Notes: generated by a model from the letters alone, not told the origin. A stretch of DNA of 64,000 nucleotides from Symbiodinium natans (GCA_905221605.1 CAJNDS010001258.1:681857-745856), one strand, 5' to 3'; counted from the first letter of the stretch, positions 40,002 through 49,960 are shown. Translations and numbers: made by a program.

Positions 40002-40130
40002 ATGCGAATTTTCTTCCGAGTGCCCAGCATGCGTCGAACCTCACCCTCACGAATTTTTGCCGCCAAAGCTGAAGGGGAGGCCCTCGAAGATTCGAAGGAA
40101 AGTTTCCGGCACAAGGCTGGGACTCGCTGA
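40002..40130 (+). CDS. Ambiguous coding island
   Basis: ATG to TGA, 42 codons (MRIFFRVPSMRRTSPSRIFA, then AEGEALEDSKESF). A second plus frame (58 codons) and a minus frame (39983-40183, 66 codons) are also open, so the true frame is unsettled. Confidence 0.33.
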   Translation: MRIFFRVPSMRRTSPSRIFAAKAEGEALEDSKESFRHKAGTR

Positions 40131-40574
40131 AGGAGAGTGGGACCGCCAGAGGTCCAGAAACCCTGAGAAGTCGTGAACCCCAAGAAGCCTAAACCCTAAA
40201 CCCCAAACTCCAAGCCCCAAACCATCTGCCCCCAGAACCTGGAGGAAGAAGTTAAGGCCGAATTCTCAAACCCTACGAGCCGGGAACCATGACACTCATG
40301 TGGGTTTGGGGTTTAGGATTTACATAGTAGGGTTTAGGGTTTAGGGCTTAGGGTTTAGGGTTTAGGGTTTAGGGGTTAGTAAGCCCTGAACCTTGACCCT
40401 CAAACCTAGACTCCTTTGACCACCACATGGCCCGGGGGGCGAGCCAGAGCTTCTGTTGCCCTTCGGGCTTTGAGGGGGTTCGGGTTTGAGGTGATATGGG
40501 GGCCCTAAACCCTAAACCCTAAACCCTAAACCCCAAACCCCAAACCCTAAACCCTAAACCCTAAACCCCCCATT

Positions 40575-40645
40575 GGGCCGAGTCTCCTTGGGGGCCTGAC
40601 ATGCCTCGACCTCCTCCTCGGTCAAGAGCTTCTGCCGTGGCTTGC
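40575..40645 (-). CDS. Exon-like island, minus strand
   Basis: On the minus strand GCCACGGCAG precedes KLLTEEEVEACQAPKETRPN, a better reading than the plus frame. Confidence 0.4.
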
Positions 40646-40649
40646 CTTG

Positions 40650-40825
40650 GTAGGGTTTAGGGTTTAGGGTTTAGGGTTTAGGGTTTAGGGTTTAGGGTTT
40701 AGGGTTTAGGGTTTAGGGTTTAGGGTTTAGGGTGTAGGGTTTAGGGTTTCGGGTTTAGGGTTTCGGGTTTAGGGTTCAGGATTTAGGGTTAAGGGTTTAG
40801 GGTTTCGGGTTTAGGGTTTAGTAGG
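40650..40825 (+). repeat. TTTAGGG array
   Basis: Near-perfect heptamers, then TTTCGGG variants. Confidence 0.95.
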
Positions 40826-40930
40826 TCAAAGACCCAAGCCTTCAAACCCGAACCCTCAGTCCCACAATGCTCAAACCGCCTAGAGAGGCCCTTGGGACAT
40901 TTTACATTCCCTTATTGGGCTTAAGAGGAT
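40826..40930 (+). CDS. Exon-like island
   Basis: The frame reads VKDPSLQTRTLSPTMLKPPR and then EALGTFYIPLLGL. Confidence 0.35.
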
Positions 40931-41030
40931 TATAGACTATATTTAGCAACATTTTTCAAAGGATTTTAAGGGTTTCCCTAGGCTTAAGAGGACTATAGAT
41001 TATATTTAGCTTTTTCGAAGGATTTTCAGG
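40918..41030 (+). repeat. Tandem duplication of about 60 bp
   Basis: GGCTTAAGAGGATTATAGAC and GGCTTAAGAGGACTATAGAT begin the two units, each continuing TATATTTAGC and ending AAGGATTTT. Confidence 0.88.
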
Positions 41031-41134
41031 GCCATCCATCCAAGCTGCCCACACCCCGAAAGCGTAAACCCCTGTTTCCCTGCACCCTAGCGCACGGCTA
41101 TGGGCACAGCCCCGCCTCCCGAGACCCCCCTTAA
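41030..41134 (+). CDS. Probable last exon, basic
   Basis: GAAGGATTTTCAG precedes GHPSKLPTPRKRKPLFPCTL, closed by TAA. PRKRK could be a nuclear-import signal. Its acceptor lies in the second duplicated unit. Confidence 0.4.
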   Translation, partial: GHPSKLPTPRKRKPLFPCTLAHGYGHSPASRDPP

Positions 41135-41214
41135 GGCCAAGGTCTCTTCGCAGGGTTTTTTTCTGTTCAGGGTTTGGGCTTGAGAGCTGAGGCGGTTTTA
41201 AGGCTTACCAGGAC

Positions 41215-41290
41215 CCAGAGTCGGCTTAGGGTTTAGGGTTTAGGGTTTAGGGTTTAGGGTTTAGGGTTTAGGGTTTAGGGTTTAGGGATT
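41215..41290 (+). repeat. TTTAGGG array inside a family H repeat
   Basis: GACCCAGAGTCGGC on the left and ATTCTGTTCCTTG...TCTGG on the right match the two halves of the repeat seen at 34738. Confidence 0.7.
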
Positions 41291-41488
41291 CTGTTCCTTG
41301 TTTCAGCCCCTTGAGGCCAAAAAGAGCACACTTGTTTTTTTTCCTAGGTTACTCTTGAGTCTGGTTTGGGGTTTAGAGGCTGTAAAGGACTTCGCAGTTC
41401 GGGTTTCTACTAGGCTATACAAGGTTTAGGGTTTAGGGTTTATATAGGGTTTAGGGTTGGGGCTGTTAGGAGGCAGTTAACAGGCGTC

Positions 41489-41640
41489 ATGCTTGTAGCA
41501 GGGCAGATGGCACGGGTCAAACCAACGTCGGCATTCCGGAAAGCAGGCCCTGTTTTAAGTTTTCAACGCTGCGTGGCGCACCTGCGGTGGCCGAACGGAG
41601 AAAAGCTTGGAGCCAGAGACGGCCCTGATGATTCCTTTTT
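41489..41640 (+). CDS. Coding island
   Basis: ATG opens MLVAGQMARVKPTSAFRKAG, then CVAHLRWPNGEKLGARD. The ORF runs on to 41713, but its last part is dispersed repeat. Confidence 0.4.
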
Positions 41641-41721
41641 TGTAGGGGGTTATTCGGCTCCCTTCCAAGCCCCCCTTTGGGAACCAAAAAGGGTACCCCC
41701 TATCTATTCCTAGGTTACTAG

Positions 41722-41892
41722 TATCCTTAGGGTAGTTTCATGGGCCCTGAATATGGCCCCCTTACTTCTTTACAGGGTTCTAATATGTGTGCCCTCTTGG
41801 GTCCTACAGGGTATAAACGGGGATATAGAACAAGGGGCCCCAAGTAAAGGGCCCATGTTTAGGGACCATGTAACTACCCTAAGAAGTATACT
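41722..41892. mobile_element. Element C, best full-length copy
   Basis: AGGGTAGTTTCATGGGCCC at the left and GGGACCATGTAACTACCCT at the right are terminal inverted repeats. Confidence 0.85.
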
Positions 41893-42103
41893 GCGGAGTG
41901 TATCCGTGTATCCCTAAACCCTACACCCTACACCCTAAACCCTAAACCCTAAACCCTAATTGGGCGGTGCGGTTCCTGCGGTCGCCATGCAGATGTAGCT
42001 CGCTGTGCATGGGTGCGCCGCTGCCGAAGTCTGCATGCAGCACAACAAAAAGACACCATTATTTGAATTATTTAGGGTTTAGGGTTTAAGGTTTAGTGTT
42101 TAG

Positions 42104-42215
42104 GGCTACAACAAAAAGAGACCATTCTGAAGCCCGTTTTTTTAAGGGTTTTGCGAGTTTTAGGGTTGTTGTAGGGCTTTTTTTAGCAAAAAGAGACCAT
42201 TCTGAAGCCCGGGGC
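42104..42215 (+). repeat. Repeated CAAAAAGAGACCATTCTG unit
   Basis: AAAAAGAGACCATTCTGAAG occurs at about 42112 and 42188, and a diverged copy (CAACAAAAAGACACCATT) at about 42045. G/T-rich repeat lies between. Confidence 0.8.
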
Positions 42216-43605
42216 TTTAGGGGTTTCAGGGGTTTCAGGGCTTTAGGGGCTTTAGGATTCTGAAGCGCGGGGTTTCAGGGTTTTAGGGCTTTAGGTTTTT
42301 GGGGGTTTGGGGGTTTAAGGGATTCTCTTCATGCTTTCGGCTCACGTATCCGATGATAGTTGCTAGTCGACGAAAGGGGAGAATCTTGCTGCAGCGAGCT
42401 CCTGTGGCAACCCTAAACCCTACATGTTGTAAGGGAAAAGCGCCATTGTGGAGGTTCATGAGTAGATCTGTGTGGTTACATGCATCTATAGGGTTCTTAG
42501 GGGAGGGGGGTGTTCAAGGGGGGGTAATTATGTAACGCAAGGTTCCCTCATACTCCCCCCACGACTCCCTAAGGCTCCCTCCCCCGCTTGAACCCCCCTC
42601 CCTCAAGAACCCCGTAAAGTATCCCTAAACCCTAAACCCTAAACCCTAAACCCTAAACCCTCTTAGGGTTACCCTTCTTGTAGCCACACTCCCCTGAGCC
42701 CGAAGCCGCACTACCCCAGAATCAGTAGGCAGGGCCTTGTGATCACGTAGGGGCCAAGACGTGCTAGGAACTACTGCACTTTCCCTAAACCCTAAACCCT
42801 AACCCCTAAACCCCTAAACCCTATTCCCTATGGCGGGTCCATGGGGCCCCCACCCCCTTAAAGAGTTCCTCAGACCTCACTACGTTGAAGCTCCGATGTT
42901 GATATAAGCAGTTCTGGTAAAGGTATATAAAACCCAAAGTTAGGCACAATTCTGACCCAAATACCGGTACATGTAACCAAAACAGGGTACCGAAAGATCC
43001 GAATTAAGGCATTTGATGACCCAAACAAGGTACCGGGCAACCACACATTTTATTAAACCCTAAACCCTAAACCCTGAACCCTAAACCCTAAACCCTAAGC
43101 CCTACACCCGAAACCCTAAACCCTAAATCCTCAACCCTAAGCCCCAAACCCTATCTGCCTCATTCACCTGGAAGTAGATCCTGGGAGGTGACAAACACTG
43201 GTCGAAGCCTTGGCTGGGTTTGCCTGCAGGTGTTGAACCTGGGTGTAGGGTTTAGGGTTAAGGGTTTTGGGTTTTGAGATTTTTGTTTTTTATGGTTCAC
43301 GGTTGGGTTTTGAGTTTTGGTCTTCAGTTTTTGGGTTCAGGGTTGAGGGTTTTGAGTTTTGGTGTTTAGTTTCAGGGTTGAGGGTTTTGGGTTTTGAGTT
43401 TGTTTTTTTAGTTATAGGGTTGAGGGTTTGGGGTTTTGGTCTTTAGTTGTAAGGTTTAGGGTTCAGGGTTGAGGGTTTTGGGTTTTGGTTTTTGGTTTCA
43501 GGGTTTTAGGGTTTTAGGGCTTAGGGTTTAGGCGATTGGTCTGTGAGTCCAAGCAGGTAGGAAGCAGGTTTGGGTGGCAAAATCTACTGAAACCCATGGT
43601 TTCAG

Positions 43606-43680
43606 GCCAGCTTCGCAGGAGAATGCTCAAAGCTTGCTGAGTTGTCGTGTGTGTGGCAGGAATTCTTAAAAGTCTTACAG
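43606..43680 (+). CDS. Exon-like island with good acceptor
   Basis: CCATGGTTTCAG precedes 25 codons ASFAGECSKLAELSCVWQEF and then LKVLQ; a GG-GTGTC site follows. Confidence 0.43.
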
Positions 43681-43920
43681 GGGTGTCACCGACCGACCCT
43701 AGGTTTGGGGCTTGGGGCTTAGGTTTAGGGTTTGGGGCTCGAGGGTTTAGGGTTTAGGGTCGTCCAGTCAGGACCACCCGAAAGGGAGCATCTCTTGGCG
43801 AAGTGACCATATCGCACTAGGCCACCTGTCTTTCGTAAGAGCGTGCGCGTGTTTATTCCTCCATGAAGTAGACTCATAGTTGCATGCATATGTAAACGTA
43901 ACCCCAAACCCTAGTAGACA

Positions 43921-43971
43921 TGTGTATACATACATACATACATACATACATACATACATACATACATACGC
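43921..43971 (+). repeat. (CATA)n microsatellite
   Basis: About ten CATA units. Confidence 0.97.
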
Positions 43972-44016
43972 ATGTATCCCCGTGAGGTGTTATTTCTGGG
44001 CAGATCTCCTTGAGTA

Positions 44017-44185
44017 CCCAGACCCCTGGGAGGATCCAAAAAGTTGAGTCCTCAAATGCCTTAAAAAAAAACCTAAACCCTAAACCCTAAATCCTAAACC
44101 CTAAACCCTAAACCCTATACTACTATTGGGTCATTCTTCGGAACCCTCAAAAGATCGACTTTTGGGATCCTCCAAGGGGGCTTGG
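44017..44185. mobile_element. Element F containing a CCCTAAA array
   Basis: Same ends as 36228-36346 (CCCAGACCCCTGGGAGGATC at the left), but an A tract and about 45 bp of CCCTAAA occupy 44062-44116, ending exactly at the family sequence CCCTATACTACTATTGG. Confidence 0.85.
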
Positions 44186-44270
44186 CTGATGCACAGGGAC
44201 CTCAGCATGGAGCCAATTCGGTCAGAGACCTCTTCAACCCCCAAACCTCCCAACAGCCCTTATTCCCGTT

Positions 44271-44306
44271 CTTTTTTTTTTTTTTTTTGGGGGGGGGGGG
44301 GGGGGG
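44271..44306 (+). repeat. T tract joined to a G tract
   Basis: About 18 T then about 18 G. Confidence 0.95.
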
Positions 44307-44520
44307 TTAGGTTTAGGGTTTAAGGTTTAGGGGTTAGGGTTTAGGGTTTAGGGCGACAAGGACCCAGATGTAGGCCCTTCTTCCCATTTGTTAGGGGTTG
44401 AGGTCCACTTTGTCGCCCCTTTAAACACCCTTTTGTTCGGCTCTAGCCTAAGACCCCTAGGATTTAGGGTTCAGGGTTGAGGGTTGAGGGCTTAATGCAC
44501 TAAACGCTAAACCTTTCTAT

Positions 44521-44640
44521 CCAGACACCTCACCTCTCGCTGACAACCAACTGCCTCCCTTGCCTAGAAGCCTCGCCAACGTGCACGGTGACGATCCAAG
44601 GCCGAGCCCTAAACCCGAAGTCCAAGCACAAAACCCTAGA
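44521..44640 (+). CDS. Exon-like island, proline-rich
   Basis: The frame reads PDTSPLADNQLPPLPRSLAN; a second plus frame is also open. Confidence 0.3.
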
Positions 44641-44696
44641 CCTCAAACCCCAAACCCTAAACCCTCAACCCTAAACCCCGAATCCTAAACTTCATG

Positions 44697-44808
44697 TGAC
44701 AAGTGAAGGCGATTTCGGGTCTCTCTTTGTTGGGGCTTGTGGGCTCAGGGTTCATGCACATCTTCAGCATGATCGCGTCGAGTCCGAACAATGGTGGGGC
44801 TACCGGAG
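44697..44808 (+). CDS. Coding island
   Basis: The frame reads TSEGDFGSLFVGACGLRVHA and then HDRVESEQWWGYR, ending at a GTTCCT site. Confidence 0.38.
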
Positions 44809-44897
44809 GTTCCTAAACCCTAAACGCTAAACCTTAAACCCTACTTTGGGTTTTAATATGATGCTTCAGCAAAGCCCGTAACTTTAGCGGAATTTAG

Positions 44898-45017
44898 CTG
44901 CGTTTTTGGGTCGAATCGGCCGCGCACAAGTCGGACAAAAACAAAAGAATGTTCCTTGCAGGGCAAATCCTCCCCAAGTTCTATGGATTTGCTTTTGCTA
45001 GGAACGCGCATCTGTGA
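44898..45017 (+). CDS. Probable last exon
   Basis: GGAATTTAG precedes 39 codons (LRFWVESAAHKSDKNKRMFL, then AGQILPKFYGFAFARNAHL) closed by TGA. Confidence 0.42.
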   Translation: MRFWVESAAHKSDKNKRMFLAGQILPKFYGFAFARNAHL

Positions 45018-45298
45018 TTATGTGTGAAAGGTGTGTATACACGTGACATCACACCCCGAAGCAAAACTCAACTGCAGCGCTGTGACGGTCACCGTTGTTT
45101 TTCCCAAACATGATAACTTGACAGCCCAGTGACCTTTACGCTCTTCTTGGTTTTGGCTTCCCTTATAAAGTAACCCATCCCAAAAAAGGGTGCCCTACTT
45201 GCCATGTGGCTACTGGGCTACGAAGATAACTTTTACCCTAAACCCTAAACCCTAAACCCTAAACCCTAAACCCTAAACCCTAAGCCCTAAACCGGCAG

Positions 45299-45375
45299 GT
45301 TCGGAGCGGTTCGCCGAACCATGGAGGGGTTCGGCCTCGACTTGCATTTGAGCGCTGACCCCCTGAAGCCTATAA
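45299..45375 (+). CDS. Short exon-like island
   Basis: ACCGGCAG precedes a frame with TMEGFGLDLHLSADPLKP. Confidence 0.3.
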
Positions 45376-45522
45376 GCCCTGAACCCTGCACCCTAAACCC
45401 CTAAATTCCTAAACTTCTAGACCCTAAACCCTAAACCCCACACCCCAAGCCCTAAACCCTAAACCCCAAACCCGAAACCCCAAACCCTAAACCCTAAACC
45501 CTAACCCTAAAACCCTAGACAG

Positions 45523-45600
45523 GCATTCCCGGCTTTACGGTCACGGAGGAGAGCGACTTGCTGGATGCCCACGGCAGCATGCGGGCTGCTAGGATCCACT
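45523..45600 (+). CDS. Exon-like island
   Basis: CCTAGACAG precedes IPGFTVTEESDLLDAHGSMR and AARIHLAP. Confidence 0.4.
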
Positions 45601-45703
45601 TAGCCCCACTGAACCTTCTAAACCCTAAACCCTAAACCCTAAACCCTAAACCCCCTAAACCCCTAAACCCTGCAAACCCTAAACCCTCAACCCTATACCC
45701 TAA

Positions 45704-45762
45704 ACCAACCAAGGACCCGGGATTTAGTTCAACCCTGGGCCAACCAAAGACCCGGGATTCAG
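45704..45762 (+). repeat. 30-bp tandem duplication
   Basis: CCAAGGACCCGGGATTTAGT and CCAAAGACCCGGGATTCAGT. Confidence 0.85.
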
Positions 45763-46052
45763 TGTTTGGTTTGTTGTTGAGGGTTTGCGGACTGGAGGGT
45801 TGTTCAAGAATGATGGCCTCAGAAGGTGGTTTCTTATAAGGGTACCCTAGATTTAGGGTTTAGGGTTTAGGGTGTAGGTTTAGGGTTTAGGGTTCCTTGA
45901 TCGATAAGATAGGTCTTGGTGTCAATAGGCCTCCCATACAACAAGGATACTTGAAAGGCCCGACGTCGTGCCTTTCTCGGCGCACATCCCATGACCCTAA
46001 GGCCTAAACCCTAAGCCCTAAACCCTAAATTGTCAAGGGCTTAGGGGTTTAG

Positions 46053-46213
46053 GATTAACCTTCGCCCAAGCCCGAAATGCAGACCACAGCCCTCAACCTA
46101 GCAGATACCCGCCCAATACCCCGATCTTCCCTGAAATCTACCAAGTGTCCTCGTTTCATTTCAAGAAATTCTACCTAAACCCTGCACCTGAAATTCTAAA
46201 CCCTAAACCCTAA
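46053..46213 (+). CDS. Coding island, about 52 codons, TTTAG acceptor
   Basis: GGGGTTTAG precedes LTFAQARNADHSPQPSRYPP and then NTPIFPEIYQVSSFHFKKFY; the frame ends in a translated CCCTAAA unit and TAA. With the next two islands this is the densest coding-like cluster. Confidence 0.45.
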
Positions 46214-46219
46214 GCCCTT

Positions 46220-46369
46220 TTGCACTTCAAGCAGTGTTGGGTTCTTGTGGGACCCTACGACCCAACACCCGAAAGCACCAGAGCCAGCATCAAGGTGCGG
46301 CGCTACAGCGGCATCCGCTTCACGCCCCACCCTTGGCTTTTGCAGGGCAGTTCCAGGGTTTGGGTTTAG
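46220..46369 (+). CDS. Coding island, 49 codons
   Basis: Reads LHFKQCWVLVGPYDPTPEST, then RASIKVRRYSGIRFTPHPWL; closed by the TAG of a TTTAG unit. TTCAAG or GCAGG could be splice edges. Confidence 0.43.
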   Translation: MHFKQCWVLVGPYDPTPESTRASIKVRRYSGIRFTPHPWLLQGSSRVWV

Positions 46370-46423
46370 GGCTTAGGGTTTAGGGTTTAGGGCTTAGGGT
46401 TTAGGGTTTAGGGTCCCTCAACT

Positions 46424-46472
46424 AAACTCCAAGACCCGAAGCGCTGGAGCAACCTATTTGAAGAGATCCGCA
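46424..46472 (+). CDS. Short exon-like island
   Basis: The frame reads LQDPKRWSNLFEEIR and stops at GTTTTT. Confidence 0.36.
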
Positions 46473-46814
46473 GGTTTTTAGGGCTAATTTTAGGGTGTAG
46501 AGTTTAGGGCTTAGAGTTTAGGGCTTAGAGTTTAGGGCTTGGTGTCTTAAAGGGCTTCGAGCCTTTTACGGTTTAGGTGGGCTTGAGAGGACATCCTAGC
46601 CTCTACATGGGGGGGCCGAGGGGGGGGGGGGGGGGGGGAGTTCTCCAAGCAATGATCCCACTCGGGGGGTCCTGTTCCCAGTGAAGGAATGTGGGGCAGT
46701 TTCCTAAACTTAGGGTCCCTGTTTGGGTACCCGTCATAAGGCGGCACCCTTGAAAAAACGGTAGCCCAAGAAGGGACCTTAATTTAGAGAACCTGCCCAT
46801 GGATCCTTCCCCAG

Positions 46815-46904
46815 AAGGACTTCAAGGACTTTGTCAGCCCAAGCGTTTCGGGGCTTGAGAGCCTTAGGCAAGCTCGGGATTTTGGGGCTTCCGAGGTCCT
46901 GTAG
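46815..46904 (+). CDS. Exon-like island with stop
   Basis: CCTTCCCCAG, a good acceptor, precedes KDFKDFVSPSVSGLESLRQA and onward, closed by TAG. Confidence 0.4.
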   Translation, partial: KDFKDFVSPSVSGLESLRQARDFGASEVL

Positions 46905-47168
46905 GGCCTTCAGCATTCTAGGGGGACTTAAGACCCTAGACCCTAAACCCTAAACCCTAAACCCTAAACCCTAAACCCTAAACCCTAAACCCCAAGCCCT
47001 AAACCCTAAACCCTAAACCCTAAACCAGGGACTTGGGGTCCTTAAGGGTCTTCAGTCTTTAGGGCCTTAAGGGCTTCAGGGCTCTCAAGGGCTTTCAGGG
47101 TTCTTGAAGGGGTTTTCGGGCCTTTAGGAACCTAAGGGCTTCAGGGTCCTTAAGGTCTAAGGGTAGTC

Positions 47169-47304
47169 ATATGAAGTAGGGTTTAGGGTTTAGGGTTTAG
47201 GGTTTAGGGTTTAGGGTGTATATAAGGTTCCTTCTTAATGTTGGTGAGGGTATATATTGGGGTGTCCTTTTGGGGGTACAAGAAAAACAAACCCTGCTTC
47301 ATAT
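47169..47304. mobile_element. Element E with internal TTTAGGG array
   Basis: ATATGAAGTAGGGTTTA at the left and AAACCCTGCTTCATAT at the right are inverted repeats. Between the left end and TGTATATAAGGTTCC stand about five TTTAGGG units where the two sister copies carry unique sequence. Confidence 0.85.
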
Positions 47305-47445
47305 GGGGCCCTCAATACGGTCCCTTTCTACAGTATGGGCCCTTGGGTTGTATAGGGTATAAAACGGGTATCTAAGGGTCGGGCCCCCCTTGTCAGGGCC
47401 CATACTACGGGACCATGGAACTACCCTTAGAAGTATACTGCGCTG
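47302..47445. mobile_element. Element C copy abutting element E
   Basis: ATGGGGCCCTCAATACGGTC at the left, GGGACCATGGAACTACCCTT at the right; its left end touches the right end of element E. Confidence 0.8.
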
Positions 47446-47582
47446 CTTAAACCCTAAACCCTACATCTAATCCCTGAATCCTAAACCCTAAACCCTAAAC
47501 CCTAAACCCTAAACCCTAAACCCTAAACCCCGAACATAAGGTCCGTAGGGTGTTTTTGGGGATGGCTCCGTAACAACCAGAG

Positions 47583-47646
47583 CTCAGGTTCCGGCCACGA
47601 GGCACCTTCAAGTGGTTCCGGCCCGACAAGCTCCTGGGCCTTTGTG
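47583..47646 (+). CDS. Exon-like island
   Basis: ACCAGAG precedes LRFRPRGTFKWFRPDKLLGL, ending at GTTCAG. Confidence 0.38.
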
Positions 47647-47813
47647 GTTCAGGGTTTCGGGTTTAGGGTTTCGGGTTGAGGGTTGAGGGTTGAGGGTTGA
47701 GGGTTTAGGGTTTAGGGTTTAGGGTAGTGATGGTTGATTGTTGTGAGGGGGCGTTCTTGCTTGTCTTTCGGGGTATACTTCACTGTTTTAGGGCCTTTGG
47801 GGGTATCTAGGCA

Positions 47814-47986
47814 ATGGGGTACAGCATCCAGCTAGTACCCGTTTTCACTAAGCTACCCAACAGCAAACATGGGTGTGAAATATCGTTCCTGGGCTACGTA
47901 CCGGCTTAGCCGTCTGGTTCAGACACTGCGAGAGACCCTCAACCTACGTAGCGATGGAATCTGCCCTAAATCAAACTCTTCCATAG
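47814..47986 (+). CDS. Coding island with one frame change
   Basis: ATG opens MGYSIQLVPVFTKLPNSKHG and so on to a TAG at 47907; the following bases read AVWFRHCERPSTYVAMESAL in another frame to a TAG at 47984. Either two exons or a frameshifted gene. Confidence 0.38.
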
Positions 47987-48087
47987 TAGAGAGACAACCC
48001 CCCCCCCCAAGAATAACTCACAATTTGGATCTTGCCTCCTAAGCCCAAACCCTAAACCCTGAACCCCAAGCCCTAAACACTAAACGG

Positions 48088-48172
48088 AAAGACTCAAGAA
48101 GTGTCAGTATTTCAGATCAAGCCAAGGTTCGTCTACATCTTCACGATGTGCCGGCTTCCTGGGGCCCCCAGT
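48088..48172 (+). CDS. Exon-like island
   Basis: The frame reads TQEVSVFQIKPRFVYIFTMC, with TATTTCAG as a possible internal acceptor, ending near GTTCAG. Confidence 0.37.
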
Positions 48173-48596
48173 GGTTCAGGTTTAGGGTTTAGGGCTTAGG
48201 GCTTAGGGCTGAGGGCTATACCCTAAACCCTAAACCCTAAACCCTAAACCCTAAACCCTAAACCCTAAACCCTAAACCCACCCTGGGATTGCCGTACGGG
48301 CTTTTAAGCCCTGAGCCCCCAACCCCTGACACCCCAAAGGGTTTAGGGTTTAGGGTTTAGGGTTTAGGGTTTAGGGTTTAGGGTTTAGGGTTTAGGGTTT
48401 AGGGTTTAGGGTTTAGGGTTTAGGGTTTGGGGGCCCAAAACCCAAAGAAATCGGAGCCAGTAGACTCCTGCTGGAGTCGAGGGATTTAGAGTTTAGGGTT
48501 AAGGGGTGCAGCCTTGTCTGAAGGTGCTTAACCACTTGCCATGACTCTTGAACAAACCAACTTCCGTACGAAGATGTTTTTTTTTTTACTTTTCAG

Positions 48597-48650
48597 GTCC
48601 GATTTGAGGGTTCTCCGCGGCTAGAACCCTGTTCTGGTCACTTAATCTAG
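48597..48650 (+). CDS. Exon-like island after textbook acceptor
   Basis: A T tract and TTACTTTTCAG precede VRFEGSPRLEPCSGHLI and TAG. Upstream 48541 also has an ATG frame (MTLEQTNFRTKM). Confidence 0.42.
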   Translation, partial: VRFEGSPRLEPCSGHLI

Positions 48651-48831
48651 ACTCCTTATCCAGAGCCTAGTTCCCCGAAACCCTAAACCCTAAACCCTAT
48701 AAACCCTAGAGGCATCGTCCGCTCCCGGATGCCACCTCAGGGGCGTTCAGGGTTTAGGGTTTAGGGTTTAGGGTTTAGGGGTTAGGGGTTAGGGGTTTAG
48801 GAGTTTAGGGGAGGGGTGTAACCCATCCCAG

Positions 48832-48936
48832 GCTGAAAGTGCTAACTGCACGCATGCCCTCTACAGGTGTTTTAAGGTGGGGTATCTTCTTCATGCTTCC
48901 CAGAAACCTACGGCCTGTGTCGAGGGCCGAAAGTAA
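48832..48936 (+). CDS. Coding island, 34 codons
   Basis: AACCCATCCCAG precedes AESANCTHALYRCFKVGYLL and then HASQKPTACVEGRK, closed by TAA. Confidence 0.4.
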   Translation, partial: AESANCTHALYRCFKVGYLLHASQKPTACVEGRK

Positions 48937-48971
48937 GGATTCGGCATTTTAGGGTTTAGGGTCATGTTTAG

Positions 48972-49094
48972 ATGTTAGTAAGGATTCGGCCAAAGGAGCC
49001 GGTTTTACTGCCCTCATACCTTATTAACCCCTGGACCGTTTGCAACCCTAAACCCGAAACCCTAGACCAGTTCCGCGGCTTCTCTGGGAGTTGA
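48972..49094 (+). CDS. Small ORF
   Basis: ATG to TGA, 40 codons: MLVRIRPKEPVLLPSYLINP, then a translated CCCTAAA-like segment (NPKPETL). Its start lies inside a 14-bp direct repeat. Confidence 0.37.
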   Translation: MLVRIRPKEPVLLPSYLINPWTVCNPKPETLDQFRGFSGS

Positions 49095-49129
49095 TAAGCC
49101 CCCAAAGGGCGGTTCTTCTTAGTACGTAG

Positions 49130-49288
49130 GGAATTAGGGTCTGGAGTTTTTGCCGGAATACAGTGTACCTAGTTCCCAATGCCTTAGAGGTGGATTTGAG
49201 CACCTTTAGCCTTTCTGCTCTAGGCAACTCAGCCAGTAAGCATACAATCCGTAAAGTTGAAGCATCGGTTATAGGGCGTAAACCCTAA
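49130..49288 (+). CDS. Coding island, 52 codons
   Basis: Open from a TAG at 49127 to a TAA at 49286: VWSFCRNTVYLVPNALEVDL, then SALGNSASKHTIRKVEASVI. No ATG at the start. Unrecognised. Confidence 0.43.
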   Translation, partial: GIRVWSFCRNTVYLVPNALEVDLSTFSLSALGNSASKHTIRKVEASVIGRKP

Positions 49289-49380
49289 ACAGCCTAAGTT
49301 CCCTAATTGCGTCGTAAGTAAGACCCTAGACCCTAAACCCTAAACCCTAAACCCTAAACCACAAACCACCCAAAGCCCTA

Positions 49381-49485
49381 GGCGTCGTTTGGCTGCAGCT
49401 CCCCGGCATGATCTTCTTCGAGTTTGCCATGCGCTGCCTCGGCACCCTGAGCGAGGCACAGGGCGCTGCTGGCCTGAGGGATTGA
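49381..49485 (+). CDS. Exon-like island, hydrophobic
   Basis: The frame reads GVVWLQLPGMIFFEFAMRCL, then GTLSEAQGAAGLRD, closed by TGA. TTTGGCTGCAG is a possible acceptor. Confidence 0.4.
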   Translation, partial: GVVWLQLPGMIFFEFAMRCLGTLSEAQGAAGLRD

Positions 49486-49782
49486 GGGATTGAGGGATTG
49501 AGGGTTTGGGGTTTAGGGTTTAGGGTTTAGGGTTAGACTTTAGGGCTTAGTTTAGGGTTTAGGATTTGGAGTTGAGGGTTTCGGGTAAGCCCTATACCCA
49601 TTTCGTGTGAGCCCGAGCCCATTCCGAGCCTCATGGCCCGTCCCCACTTGATTTGAAAGCGTGCCCAAAACAGGGACCCAGTTGAGAGCCTTAGGGTTTA
49701 GGGTTTAGGGTTTAGGGTTTAGGGTTTAGGGTTTAGGGTTGTTCCCCTACCGTTCCTTCGCAAGCCTCCCTCTGCCTGAGAG

Positions 49783-49855
49783 GCGTATGCCGGCTTCACC
49801 TACGAGCACATCGATATGAGCAAGGAAGTGATCGGAGCCCCCCGTCTGACTCAGG
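49783..49855 (+). CDS. Exon-like island with array donor
   Basis: CCTGAGAG precedes AYAGFTYEHIDMSKEVIGAP and ends at G|GTTTAG. Confidence 0.43.
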
Positions 49856-49960
49856 GTTTAGGGTGTTGGGTTTGTAGGGTTTAGGGTTCAGGGTTTTGGG
49901 GTTATTAGGGTTTAGGGTGTATTACTGTATAGTGTTTAGGGTTTAGGGTTTAGGGTTAAG

